A DNA stretch of 19,667 nucleotides from JANQPX01 sp039197065 (GCA_039197065.1 JBCCUL010000029.1:1-19667), one strand, 5' to 3'; positions 1-8,728 are shown, counted from the first letter of the stretch. The notes: a model not told the origin generated them from the sequence alone. A program made the numbers and translations.

Positions 1-57
1 CGATGCTTAAAGATGGTCTATCGGCTAGCCGCCTACTTGAGACCAAATCATCACCAA

Positions 58-134
<77 letters not shown>

Positions 135-161
135 AAATAAAGCACATGATTCCAAACATAT

Positions 162-185
162 AGCCGCCTCACAAGGCGGCTTTTT
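162..185 (+). terminator. Rho-independent terminator of the initiator tRNA
   Basis: A stem of GCCGCCT (163-169) and AGGCGGC (174-180) closes a CACA loop and is followed directly by TTTTT. An additional A162:T181 pair is possible. It lies 28 nt after the tRNA CCA end, so it most likely ends the tRNA transcript. On the other strand the hairpin lacks a clean U-tract, so it is a poor terminator for the toxin-like gene that comes from the right. Confidence 0.9.
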
Positions 186-317
186 GATTCATACATACGA
201 CAGCGGGTAAGCAACAGAGAGCTAAATGGCGCAAAGACGAGAAGGGATACGATAATATCGTGATGGGGAAGGTTCACCGCCGGAGTCAGAGCGGGAGAGA
301 GAGCGATCTTTGAGGCA

Positions 318-3300
318 TCATTCCGACCATGGCTGTTCTTCGCCGCGAAAGCTAACGACCAGCAAGAGATCTTCGACGCGTTCGTCGGCAAAGAGTGACC
401 TTGGTCGGTTCTCCATGGTCACGTCGTCCGCAAAGGTCAAATCCCACTCACCAGCAACCTTTTGGCCGATGATCGGTAGAAGGTTGATGCCGCTGGCAGA
501 TCGGGTGCTTGCGCGGCCGTCGACCGTGACGACGCCGCCGCTGAAGCGACCACGTTCGCCATCGGGCAGGAAGCGGAGATCGGCCACGGTGATCTCGGCC
601 TGTTCACCGTCGGCACGGACGGCATAAAAGACCACCTGCGCGATGCGCTGGTTACGCAGATTTCGCGGAAAGCTTCGCTGATCCATCCGAAACCGAACGC
701 GCATCGGCTCCGCCGACAGATCGGGATTGAGAAGGTCATACCAGGCATCCGGAAAACTGTTCAGAAAGCTGAACGAAATCTCTCCTTCGACCCTGGGGTC
801 GCGTTCTTCCAGGAGCTGTCGGCGGTACTCGAAGTTGAAGCGGCTGGTGAGATCGAAGGAGATCAGCACGGTTGCGATCGAGTCATAATCGATCGGATTG
901 ACGGCGCGCTGCATCTCCAACTGCCAGCGCCCGCCGAAGCCGATGCCATCATAGGCGCCGCGCAAGGCAGCGTCCTCGGCCGTCAGTGGCACGGCGCCGA
1001 CGGTTTCCGCTGTCCCGGTGAAGGCGACGCGTTCGGGCCTGGCGTTCAGGGTGATCGTCGGGAAGCTGTCGCCTTCGACCACCACAGAAGTCGGGCCGCC
1101 GGAGGTCAGGGAGGCCCTTATCCCACGGGTCGGCGGCACCAGGGCGACCACCGAAAGACTGACGGCGCGAACCAGACAGAGATAGTGGCCAGGAAAGTCG
1201 CGCTCGATCATCGAAAGCGGGGTGTCGAACACCAAAAGGCCGGTCTTGCGAAACCGTTGGAATTCGACCGGAAAGAGCTGCGCGAGATCGAGGGTAAGGG
1301 ACAGAGGATCGTCGCGACCGCGGCTTTCGAAGGCGCGCTGTTCCAGGGTCTGAACGTCGAACTTCAACCGGCTCGAGCCGGTGAGCCCGAGGCGTGAGGC
1401 CGCCTCCGTTGCTGAGGGTGCTGTCAGCCAGTAGTCCGTTTTGATCAGGCCGGACGGGGCTTCCTGGCGCTCCCAGGCGAGTTGCGCTTCGGCAAGGCGC
1501 GCCGTCGCCGTCGCCTGTTGCAGGAAACCTCGATAAATGCGGCCGAGAACGCCGGCGATCCAGCGATGGACTTCGGCCGTGAAGTCCATGCTGATCAGGT
1601 ATTCGAGGAGATCCTCGGCATTCGTCTGCTCGAGTGCGGCGATGTCGCGCTCCTGGCGGGTAATCCGCAGCTGCGAGTGGGCGATGGTGATCTGCTGGCT
1701 GGCAATCCGGCTCTCGTATTCGGCGCGGCCTTTTTGCAGCTCCCATTCATCGTTGCGGCGCTCATGTGTTGCGTTGAAGCTCGCCTGCTGAATGTCGGTC
1801 TGAGCGCGGATTTTGCGGGCGTTGTAGTAGCCCTCGGCCGAAGCGGCGGCTATTACGCCTGTCCAAGCTGTCGCTTGAGTGGCTGCAATAATCTTACCGA
1901 CAATACCCCGTCCTTGAGCGACTGCACCTGCAGCTTGTGCCGCAGCCTGCAGTGAAGATGCGGTGGTGCGCGCTGCATTTGCCGAGATTTGTGCATCCTC
2001 AGCATCTCTATAGGCATTAAACATATCTTGTTCATGCTCGTTAAGCCCAGCGTCGAGCCAGCCCTGATAGGTTGTCGCGGAAAACTCGGCGGCAGCCTGT
2101 TGAAGCCCGGCCAGGCCTACTTGCTGTTGCGCCGAGTCGATCCTGAGATCCGCAAGCCGAGTGCGCGCTTCCGCGAGCTTGGCCTGTTGGCGGAACTGCA
2201 GCTCGCGGAACCCGGCTTCGTCGGCCGCGATCAGAGCGGCCTGGTAGCGGATCTCCGCCTGCTCGGCTTCGCTCACCAGTTCAAGCGCACGGGTGCGAAG
2301 AGCCTGGTAGCGATAGACGGTATTCGGCGCGACGACGCGCGCCGCGATCACGCCCTCGCGACCAAGTCCGGCGCCGAGGCCGATCGGCCCGCCATAGGGA
2401 TTAAGCTCGCGCTCGAAGCCCGCGATGTTGCGGCAGGTGCGGAGCTTTTCGAGATTGCTCTCGGCACGGGCGCGCAGGGACTGGACAATAGGGTTTTGCG
2501 GGATACAAAAGCCGATGGTCAGACCGCTCAGCGCTGATTGCGAAGGTTCAGGCTCGGTGATGGCGAGGCTGCGCATGGGCGCAAGCTCGGCAAGCGCCAC
2601 ATGGGCGGTCGCGAGTTCGTCGAACGCCAGCGAGACATCCGAGCTTTCCGGCTGAGCGCGCAGCCATTCGAAACGGCGCTCTCCGTCTGCGCGTGTTCGG
2701 AGATCTTCAATCTCCAAGGCAGCATTGCGACGACGAAGACTGCGACTGCGCGCCATCGTGACAAGGGTGTCTCGGGTGGACGGCGCCGCCAGCATTCTGG
2801 ACTCGACGCTTTGAACGAGCGAACGGGCGCTCTCGATCTTCTCGCCAAGGCTGACCGCGCTTGGCTCTGCCCGTACGATATCATTCACGCGGCTGCGGAT
2901 CAGGCTGACGCGGTCTGCGCGAGACAGAGAGTTGTCTCGTGCGATCGTCCCAAGAACTTCCGTCGCGTCGCGAAGCCGATCCGGATTGTGAACCTTCGCC
3001 AGCTTCAGCTGCAAGCTTTCGAACGGCAGTTGAACACCCTCGGTGATCTCGATTTCGAGGTCGCCGATGATTTGCTCGCATGAGCCAAGGGGCGTGCCGA
3101 AGTGGGCGAGAAGGTGGAGCGCCTGCTTGTAGAGCTCGCCCGCCCTGATCAGATCGGCGGGTGCATCCGTGGCAAAAAGACTGTCGGCCTGCTCGATCAG
3201 GCAGCCTGCGATCGAAAGGATGACATGGCGTGTCCAGGTCCCGCGCCTGCTTGCAGCAATGCCGTGGACATTCGCGATGTCGCCGAGCCAGTGATCGATA

Positions 3301-3701
3301 TCGTCGAAGTCAAACGCGAGATCTTCCTCGAGCACGAGCCCATGGTCGATCTTGCGCTCGCCGGTGCTTGCCAGAAAGTCAAAGACCAGCCGATACCAAG
3401 TGAGGGCTTCGTCGTAGGCGCCGGCTTCCTGCAGGGTCTGCGCCAGGCGAAGCGGTACAAGGCGATAGGCCTCGATGAGATACATCAGGTTCGACGATGG
3501 CGCGCCGGAGAGCTGACTGTAGGCTCCGGCAATCTCCACCCTGCGCGCCTGGAGCGCCGTGTCGCTCTTCAAGGGCAAGACCGTCCTCGGTCCGCCATGC
3601 TCTGGTGTCACACGATGAGGCGCTACAGCCCGGAGTTTGAGCGCGGCATTGCGTCCGGTGTAGTCGATCCGGAAGGCGCCGTTGCCGCTGCGATAGACCA
3701 C
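318..3701 (-). CDS. Tc toxin A-subunit-like protein, C-terminal half (pore-forming and TcB-binding regions)
   Basis: 1127 residues from a GTG start. Tc A subunits (TcA, TcdA) form pentameric translocation channels that inject a toxic C fragment into host cells; full-length members are about 2,500 residues, so this is less than half. Residues 73-108 (MYLIEAYRL to YDEALTWYRLVFD) match the conserved stretch in the neuraminidase-like region. Residues 460-720 are long Ala/Gln/Arg-rich helices typical of the pore domain, with a hydrophobic hairpin at about 588-626 that could be the membrane tip. Residues about 775-1120 match the C-terminal TcB-binding region, including LDLAQLFP (804-811) and DFPGHYLCLVRAVSLSV (835-851). 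The receptor-binding and shell N-terminal parts are absent, and no TcB/TcC gene is present here. The start is uncertain: coding-like sequence continues upstream to a TAG at 3861-3863. It may be a truncated remnant, a stand-alone short A-like protein, or part of a split gene. Confidence 0.8.
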   Translation of the reverse strand: MVYRSGNGAFRIDYTGRNAALKLRAVAPHRVTPEHGGPRTVLPLKSDTALQARRVEIAGAYSQLSGAPSSNLMYLIEAYRLVPLRLAQTLQEAGAYDEALTWYRLVFDFLASTGERKIDHGLVLEEDLAFDFDDIDHWLGDIANVHGIAASRRGTWTRHVILSIAGCLIEQADSLFATDAPADLIRAGELYKQALHLLAHFGTPLGSCEQIIGDLEIEITEGVQLPFESLQLKLAKVHNPDRLRDATEVLGTIARDNSLSRADRVSLIRSRVNDIVRAEPSAVSLGEKIESARSLVQSVESRMLAAPSTRDTLVTMARSRSLRRRNAALEIEDLRTRADGERRFEWLRAQPESSDVSLAFDELATAHVALAELAPMRSLAITEPEPSQSALSGLTIGFCIPQNPIVQSLRARAESNLEKLRTCRNIAGFERELNPYGGPIGLGAGLGREGVIAARVVAPNTVYRYQALRTRALELVSEAEQAEIRYQAALIAADEAGFRELQFRQQAKLAEARTRLADLRIDSAQQQVGLAGLQQAAAEFSATTYQGWLDAGLNEHEQDMFNAYRDAEDAQISANAARTTASSLQAAAQAAGAVAQGRGIVGKIIAATQATAWTGVIAAASAEGYYNARKIRAQTDIQQASFNATHERRNDEWELQKGRAEYESRIASQQITIAHSQLRITRQERDIAALEQTNAEDLLEYLISMDFTAEVHRWIAGVLGRIYRGFLQQATATARLAEAQLAWERQEAPSGLIKTDYWLTAPSATEAASRLGLTGSSRLKFDVQTLEQRAFESRGRDDPLSLTLDLAQLFPVEFQRFRKTGLLVFDTPLSMIERDFPGHYLCLVRAVSLSVVALVPPTRGIRASLTSGGPTSVVVEGDSFPTITLNARPERVAFTGTAETVGAVPLTAEDAALRGAYDGIGFGGRWQLEMQRAVNPIDYDSIATVLISFDLTSRFNFEYRRQLLEERDPRVEGEISFSFLNSFPDAWYDLLNPDLSAEPMRVRFRMDQRSFPRNLRNQRIAQVVFYAVRADGEQAEITVADLRFLPDGERGRFSGGVVTVDGRASTRSASGINLLPIIGQKVAGEWDLTFADDVTMENRPRSLFADERVEDLLLVVSFRGEEQPWSE

Positions 3702-3863
3702 GTGGCGATGAGGTGTCGGCCCTCCGAGATTTTCGAATCCGGCCGGGACATGATGAAGCGGCGAGGTCCCGAGTTTGCCGAGCCGGATGAACTGGTCGTC
3801 CCCGCCGGCATCTTCGGAATCTTCCGCTGGAAAGACGGCGAAGCCCTGGAACAGGTCGCCCTA
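3702..3863 (-). pseudogene. In-frame upstream segment of the Tc-like gene, cut off by a TAG stop
   Basis: The frame of the Tc-like gene stays open for 53 codons upstream of the GTG start, to a TAG at 3861-3863. The translation reads like protein rather than noise, with stretches such as GFAVFPAEDSEDAGGDD and FIRLGKLGTSPLHH, and runs without a break into the annotated start. This interval holds no ATG, GTG or TTG in frame. Just beyond the TAG the same frame continues with LLIEFQNGIAVG, then enters a strong hairpin. I read this as the scar of a 5' truncation or a nonsense mutation. It could also be ordinary leader DNA. Confidence 0.4.
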
Positions 3864-3908
3864 GCCGACGGCGATGCCGTTCTGGAACTCGATCAGTAGA
3901 ACGGATGG

Positions 3909-3943
3909 GGGCCGTGCCCGACGCCGATTGCCGGGCACGGCCC
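3909..3943. repeat. Perfect 12-bp inverted repeat (hairpin) upstream of the Tc-like gene
   Basis: GGGCCGTGCCCG (3909-3920) and CGGGCACGGCCC (3932-3943) pair perfectly around an 11-nt loop. The stem is as strong as a terminator's, but no U-tract follows on either strand: CAAAATGCG is on the plus side and CCATCC on the minus side. It lies between two divergently transcribed genes, where a terminator is not expected. It could be the leftover terminator of a deleted gene, a junction, or a dispersed palindrome. Confidence 0.6.
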
Positions 3944-4144
3944 AAAATGCGAGATGCCGTCCTGTAAGATGTATGCCAGCGTGAGCCGCCCGTGCGATCA
4001 GCCGAGCGAGAACAAGCTTTCCAATAGCTGCTTCCACTCGTCAGATCTTTGAATCGACGCCTAAACTATGTGACTGAAAATCAACAAATCATTTGCCGAT
4101 AAGTGATTTTACGCCACACCCGTAATATAGCGGGCAAGATGCTG

Positions 4145-4200
4145 TTGAAATAGCAGCGAATTTTAGATAATTCCGAGCCAATTGAGATTTCATGAAATCT
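4145..4200 (+). promoter_or_regulatory. Candidate sigma70-type promoter and palindromic operator for the binding-protein/OmpA gene
   Basis: TTGAAA (4145-4150) and TAATTC (4168-4173) are separated by exactly 17 nt. Just downstream, at about the expected transcription start, lies a perfect 16-bp palindrome, AGATTTCATGAAATCT (4185-4200). A Shine-Dalgarno AGGAG follows at 4202-4206, before the ATG at 4215. The palindrome is placed where a repressor would block transcription, or it could form a small 5' hairpin next to the ribosome-binding site. Confidence 0.5.
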
Positions 4201-4214
4201 TAGGAGCTGGGCCG

Positions 4215-6026
4215 ATGAACGAGCGACCGAAGGTGTCGCACAAGTCCCTGCGGGCAGGGTTCGTCCTTGGCGCACTGTTGGTTGGCATGACGACGCATGC
4301 AGCAATGGCAGACGCTCTATTCATCTTCGATGAGCAGGCGACGTTGAACGATTCGATGACGGCGCTTGGCAATATCCTGGCGGAGAATGTCGATCCGCAG
4401 GGGCCCTGCCGCCTCGACGTGATCAATGACCTGCGGGGTGAGACACTGTTTGATACAGCCACGCTTGAGTTGATGAATGAAACGCTGGCTGCAAGCATTC
4501 TGGGCACTGAGAAAGTCGATGACTGCGTCATCGAGACCCACGAGATCAGCCAGGAAGACGCCACCGTTTTCCTGATCGAGCAACGCGGGGCCGGTGAGGC
4601 TGGGCTCGCCGCCGTGCTCACCTACTATCGGATCAATAAAGGTCTGACCGTCCTTGCAACGCTCCGAGACGAGAAGGGCCGCCTCGCCGGTTCGACACAG
4701 GGTCTGTTTGAGTTGCCGGCAAAGCTTGCGGCGAGCGAACAGACGACGGTCAGCGCTCAGCCAAAGCGTGTGGCGGAATCGACGCCTGAAGCGAGCGCCG
4801 CATCTGTTACTGACGTCGCCGAAGCCAAAGCCCCTGAGCCGGCTGCCGAAACGAGGCGGCAATCGGTTGTCGTTGATCTGGCGCAGACGGAAGCTTCTCT
4901 TCGCCAGGAAGCCCTCCAAAAAGCACGGATCACGACATCGCTGACGGCCCCGTTCAATCTTCGTCGCATTCAGGCCGGCATCCCATCTTCGATCAAGACC
5001 GTGCGTGTTGCCGATACGGGCGGCCTGGACGCCGACATGATGGCTGACCTTGCTGAAGACTTTCTTGACGATCTCGCCTCATCGCCAACCGCCTCGGTTG
5101 AAGCGTCGGACTATGGCAGCAACGGTCGGGCCGGAATCGAAGTCACCGTCAAGGATGCACCGCAGGTCGGCGCCGTCGACATTCAGACCTCTGATAGTGA
5201 GGCGGCATTCGCAGAGATGCTCGACAATGAGATCGACATCGTGGTGACGCGTGAACCGATCTCGGCAGACGACTCTGCCCGTTTTGTCGAGACCTTCGGC
5301 GTCAATATGCGCAGCCACTATGCCGAGCATGTCGTCGCCATTGGAACGGGCGAAGTCGAGTTGCTTAGCTGTGGCATCGACTATCCTCGGGATGAGATCA
5401 TGATGACCACCGAGGACCATCCGACATCGCAACGGATTTATCTCTATACGAATCCATCGGTCCCAGACGAGATTCGTGATCGTTTCGTCGACTTTGCGCT
5501 ATCGCCGAAAGGCCAATCGGCGGTGGCCAATCATACATTCGATCTCCGCCTGCATCTGAGTGGCGCCCGCTACGCCACTTGGCGCGACCAGGCCGCGGGC
5601 GAGCTGGAGCCGGCCTTGCCGAGCGTGCTTGCGCGTTTTCGTAGCCTCATCCGAACGTCAGAGCGCGTGTCGACCACGTTCAGGTTCGACTTCGCGAGCG
5701 CTGATCTGGTTTTGGACAGCCGGAGCGAGCAGGATCTCGAAAATTTGATCGATCTGATCAAGACCAAAGGGGTCGATAGTCGCCGCGTTCTCCTGTTTGG
5801 GTTCGCTGACTCTGTCGGCGCAGCACGCTTCAATGCCGACCTTTCGCGCGAGCGCGCGGATGCGGTGGCGACGCGGCTTCGGCTGGCCGGCATTCCCGTG
5901 CCGCCGACCAATGTTTACGGCGTGGGCGAAGACTCGCCTGTAGCTTGCGACGTGACCCCTGAGGGGGATCGCAACGAGCTCGGCGCGCTCAAGAACAGAC
6001 GCGTGGAGGTCTGGATCGAAAGTTGA
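4215..6026 (+). CDS. Secreted PstS-like binding domain fused to OmpA-like peptidoglycan-binding domain
   Basis: 603 residues. The ATG at 4215 is preferred over an upstream in-frame TTG at 4182 because it has AGGAG 8 nt upstream and begins a normal signal peptide (about 1-32, cleaved near AMA|DA). Residues about 33-165 are an unrecognised domain with two cysteines (C65, C104). An Ala/Glu/Pro-rich linker follows at about 170-215. Residues about 245-445 resemble a phosphate-type periplasmic binding fold; DFALSPKGQSAV (426-437) is the usual C-terminal motif of PstS-like proteins. Residues about 488-603 are an OmpA C-terminal domain: FADSVG, N540, LSRERADAV and NRRVEVW, with D532 and R547 in the positions that bind diaminopimelate. 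The likely location is the periplasm, held to peptidoglycan. PstS-like/OmpA fusions are known in proteobacteria, but the ligand here is unknown. It is divergent from the Tc-like gene, with the orphan binding-protein gene following after 66 nt. Confidence 0.8.
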   Translation: MNERPKVSHKSLRAGFVLGALLVGMTTHAAMADALFIFDEQATLNDSMTALGNILAENVDPQGPCRLDVINDLRGETLFDTATLELMNETLAASILGTEKVDDCVIETHEISQEDATVFLIEQRGAGEAGLAAVLTYYRINKGLTVLATLRDEKGRLAGSTQGLFELPAKLAASEQTTVSAQPKRVAESTPEASAASVTDVAEAKAPEPAAETRRQSVVVDLAQTEASLRQEALQKARITTSLTAPFNLRRIQAGIPSSIKTVRVADTGGLDADMMADLAEDFLDDLASSPTASVEASDYGSNGRAGIEVTVKDAPQVGAVDIQTSDSEAAFAEMLDNEIDIVVTREPISADDSARFVETFGVNMRSHYAEHVVAIGTGEVELLSCGIDYPRDEIMMTTEDHPTSQRIYLYTNPSVPDEIRDRFVDFALSPKGQSAVANHTFDLRLHLSGARYATWRDQAAGELEPALPSVLARFRSLIRTSERVSTTFRFDFASADLVLDSRSEQDLENLIDLIKTKGVDSRRVLLFGFADSVGAARFNADLSRERADAVATRLRLAGIPVPPTNVYGVGEDSPVACDVTPEGDRNELGALKNRRVEVWIES

Positions 6027-6092
6027 TCCGACCTCAACAGCCTTGTCCAATTCACGCCTATCAGGTTTTGCCTTAGCTCAGGACAGATCCCG

Positions 6093-7241
6093 ATGATGCG
6101 ACGACTATCCTCAACACTTGCAGCGGCCGCCATCACGTTGGCTGGCATCGGTGCGACAAATGCCGCTGATCTTAGCCTAGGGCTCATCAGCAATCGGACC
6201 GGTCCCACGTCAGACATCGGTATTCCCCATGCCGATGGCGTGCTTGACGCCTGGAAATGGCAGAATGCGCAAGGTGGCATCGATGGCCGCAAGGTCGAGA
6301 TCGTCGAAATCGAGTGCGGTTACAATGTCGATTGCACCAAAGCCGCCTTCACCTTCCTCACGGAGGAAGAGCAGGTCCCGCTCATGCATGGCTTTGGAAC
6401 GCCGGACAGCATCGCGGTCATTCCCCTTACCAATCGGGAAAAGACAGTCTACATGCCGCTCTCCTACGCCGAAGAACTCGTGGATGCCGAGAACGCACCC
6501 TACATGTTCGTCACCAATGCTGACTACAGCACGGCAGGAAGGAGTGCCGTGCAGTTCGTCAAGGCGGAAGGCGGCAGCCTGGCGCTAGCTCGATTCCCTG
6601 AGGGCTTTGGTATCGCGCCGATCCCGGCGATCAAGGACGAAGCCGCGCTTATCGGCGTCGATATCGTGGCCGAGTTCGATATCGACTACGTGCCGACCGA
6701 CGCCGTCAACGAAGTTGTCCGCATCAAAGAGAGCGGGGCGACCCATGTCTGGCTGGGCAATACCAACACGTCCATGAGCGTGCTGGCGGCTGAACTCGAA
6801 CGACAAAGTGTCGATGCCAAGATCATCGGCAACATTTATGCCGGGGACGAAGCCTTCATCGAACATAGCCACGAGATGGCCGAAGGCCATTTCGCCATGT
6901 ATGGCAGCGTCCACCTGGATGAACGCAACATCCCGATGATTCAGGAGATCAGAAAAGCCGGCCACCGCGGTGCCGACAACACGCACTATATTCGCGGATG
7001 GGCTCAAGGCCTGTTGGCGGGCGCCGCGATCGAGCAAGCGCTGAAAACGACGTCAGCCGACGACCTGACCGGCGAGGCCGTCCGCCAGGCGATGTACGAG
7101 CTCGGCAGTTTTTCCGCGGCGAACCTGGTCCCGCCTGTCACCTTCTCGCCCGACGATCACCGTCCCAACATGGTTGGTGATGTCTATAAGGTAGAAAACG
7201 GTCGTTGGGAGAAATACTGGGAGAATGAACTGCCTCGATAG
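6093..7241 (+). CDS. Periplasmic ligand-binding protein, branched-chain amino acid/amide (HAAT) type
   Basis: 382 residues with a signal peptide (about 1-24, cleaved near TNA|AD) and a two-lobe type I binding fold: LSLGLISNRTGPTSDIG at the N-terminus, then GRKVEIVEIECGYN, NIYAGDEAFIEH and DVYKVENGRWEKYW. This family (LivK/UrtA-like) normally delivers amino acids, urea or aromatic acids to an ABC importer, but no permease or ATPase gene is nearby, so it is an orphan. It may feed a distant importer or act as a sensor. C75 and C81 (CGYNVDC) could form a disulfide near the first lobe, which is not typical for the family. A start at 6096 (second Met) is equally possible; AGGACAG lies upstream. The 66-nt gap to the OmpA fusion suggests co-transcription. 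Confidence 0.85.
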   Translation: MMRRLSSTLAAAAITLAGIGATNAADLSLGLISNRTGPTSDIGIPHADGVLDAWKWQNAQGGIDGRKVEIVEIECGYNVDCTKAAFTFLTEEEQVPLMHGFGTPDSIAVIPLTNREKTVYMPLSYAEELVDAENAPYMFVTNADYSTAGRSAVQFVKAEGGSLALARFPEGFGIAPIPAIKDEAALIGVDIVAEFDIDYVPTDAVNEVVRIKESGATHVWLGNTNTSMSVLAAELERQSVDAKIIGNIYAGDEAFIEHSHEMAEGHFAMYGSVHLDERNIPMIQEIRKAGHRGADNTHYIRGWAQGLLAGAAIEQALKTTSADDLTGEAVRQAMYELGSFSAANLVPPVTFSPDDHRPNMVGDVYKVENGRWEKYWENELPR

Positions 7242-7720
7242 GGGTATCCAAGCCGAGGCAGACCCTTGCTCCGTCGCTACGGCGTCCGAAATTCAGCCAA
7301 GTCGTGCTACCATCGCAGCGCTTTTATGAGCACCGTCAATTGTTGCAGCCGGTCTGAAAACGCCACGGCCACTAGCGGCGGAAACCGGGACCGCTGAGCG
7401 GACGAAACTCGAAGTTCTTTTCTGATGCCGCGGGCTTGGGTCAGCTTTCAGACCCCGGTCTCCGAACGCGGCGCAGCCCGTGAGCTTATTGCTGCTCGGT
7501 TCGACTCCTGATCGCCATCAGACTATTGGCCTGCGAGGCAATCCATCGATGACAAAAGGTGCACAGAGGAAGTTGCGTTCCCCCGCAACCAACTTGTCCT
7601 GCGATCAAGATAGATTAAGTCGGCTTCGCGCTCCGGCCGCCGCTCATCTTCTTTCGTGATGTTGCGCTTCTCCAAAGCAAGTCCGTGACAAAGGCCGGAC
7701 GTGAACCCTAAACTTCTCGC
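7242..7720. other. 479-nt gap with no recognisable gene
   Basis: I see no convincing coding sequence on either strand, no terminator with a U-tract and no clear promoter. The one notable item is a copy of the initiator tRNA 3' end at 7580-7592. A short hairpin (GTTGCG 7572-7577 with CGCAAC 7584-7589) overlaps it. A GTCCG/CGGAC pair (7681-7685 and 7696-7700) lies close to the AraC start. Confidence 0.6.
7580..7592 (+). repeat. 13-bp direct copy of the initiator tRNA 3' end (possible attachment-site remnant)
   Basis: CCCCCGCAACCAA is identical to 123-135, which covers the 3' side of the tRNA acceptor stem, the CCA and one further base. Islands that insert at tRNA 3' ends leave such a duplication at the far border. 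The match is short compared with typical attachment cores, and no integrase lies between the copies. The segment also forms a small hairpin, so chance is a fair alternative. Confidence 0.35.
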
Positions 7721-8728
7721 ATGGGGGTCGTAACATCACTCTTCGTTCGCAAAGTTGTCGATGCGGCAGGGGACAGCATCGACCAGCCGGGACTGCTGCG
7801 ATCGGTCGGACTCGATCCCGATGCCGCCCTCAATCCCAAGGTCATGGTCGCCGACACGGCCTATTACGATCTGCTTGAGCGCATAGCGGAAAAGATCGAC
7901 GTTACGGACTTGCCGCTGCGCACCGGTGCGACCATGCGCTGTGATGACTACGGCGCACTCGGGCTGGCGTTCAAGGCGGCACCGACGCTTCATGGATCGT
8001 TTGCGCGGGTCGCCCGATATGCACTCCTTTGGACCAGCGTCGTCGAATATGAGCTGCAGCCGGCGAGTGATGCCACTTGGTTCTTTCTCCACCGCGCCGG
8101 CGCGCGCAGGTTGGGTCTTCGCCTGTCGAACGAGGCAACCCTGGCCAGCGCGGCCGCGATCAGCCAGGAGGTTGCGCCAGATGGCGCGTTCTCGCCGCTC
8201 GAAGTTCACCTGAAACATCCTGCACCGCCGGAGATCAAACATCATGAGGCCTATTTCGGCTGCCCCGTGATTTTCGGTTCGGACCGGGATGCGCTGCTGA
8301 TCTCGAAAGAGTCCATGGACCGGGCCAACAGGCTCGGTGATCAAGGGATTACACAATTCCTGATCGGCCATCTCGATCGGGAGCTGTCCGAAGTCGCCGG
8401 CATGATGTCGATCACGGACCAGACGAAGGACGTTATCGCCCGTTCGCTCAGCGAAGGTCTGCCCAAGATGGACGAGGTGTCGAAGCGCCTCGGCCTGAGC
8501 GCTCGATCGCTGCATCGACGGCTGGCGGACCGGGGGTTGACCTTTCAGGCGCTTGCCGAAGACACGCGCCGCGAACTCGCGGAAGGGCTGCTTCGCGATG
8601 AACGCTATTCATTGGCAGAGATTGCGTTTCTGACCGGTTTTTCCGAGCAAAGCGCCTTCAATCGCGCGTTCAAGCGTTGGGCGGGCGATACGCCGTCGAG
8701 CTACCGAAAGGAGCTTGCGCAGGGTTGA
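7721..8728 (+). CDS. AraC-family transcriptional regulator (arabinose-binding-domain type)
   Basis: 335 residues. Residues about 20-200 fit the ligand-sensing N-terminal domain of the AraC subgroup that includes OruR and ArgR-like activators (TGATMRCDDYGALGLAFKAAPTL, HEAYFGCPVIFG, then LLISKESMDRAN). The C-terminus has the two AraC helix-turn-helix motifs: MDEVSKRLGLSARSLHRRL (250-268) and SLAEIAFLTGFSEQSAFNRAFKRW (297-320), ending in the usual GDTPSSYRKEL. It should bind DNA as an activator or repressor in response to a small molecule. No strong Shine-Dalgarno precedes the ATG. The nmrA-like gene follows 108 nt downstream on the same strand and is a likely target. The effector cannot be read from the sequence. 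Confidence 0.9.
   Translation: MGVVTSLFVRKVVDAAGDSIDQPGLLRSVGLDPDAALNPKVMVADTAYYDLLERIAEKIDVTDLPLRTGATMRCDDYGALGLAFKAAPTLHGSFARVARYALLWTSVVEYELQPASDATWFFLHRAGARRLGLRLSNEATLASAAAISQEVAPDGAFSPLEVHLKHPAPPEIKHHEAYFGCPVIFGSDRDALLISKESMDRANRLGDQGITQFLIGHLDRELSEVAGMMSITDQTKDVIARSLSEGLPKMDEVSKRLGLSARSLHRRLADRGLTFQALAEDTRRELAEGLLRDERYSLAEIAFLTGFSEQSAFNRAFKRWAGDTPSSYRKELAQG

Noticed and set aside
3102..3899. 265-residue plus-strand frame opposite the start of the Tc-like gene
   Set aside because: Antisense to conserved Tc-like sequence; it has no motifs of its own.
7492..7515. T-arm-like string GGTTCGACTCC followed by a CATCA end, suggesting a tRNA or tmRNA remnant
   Set aside because: The T stem does not pair, and no acceptor, D or anticodon arm can be built upstream.
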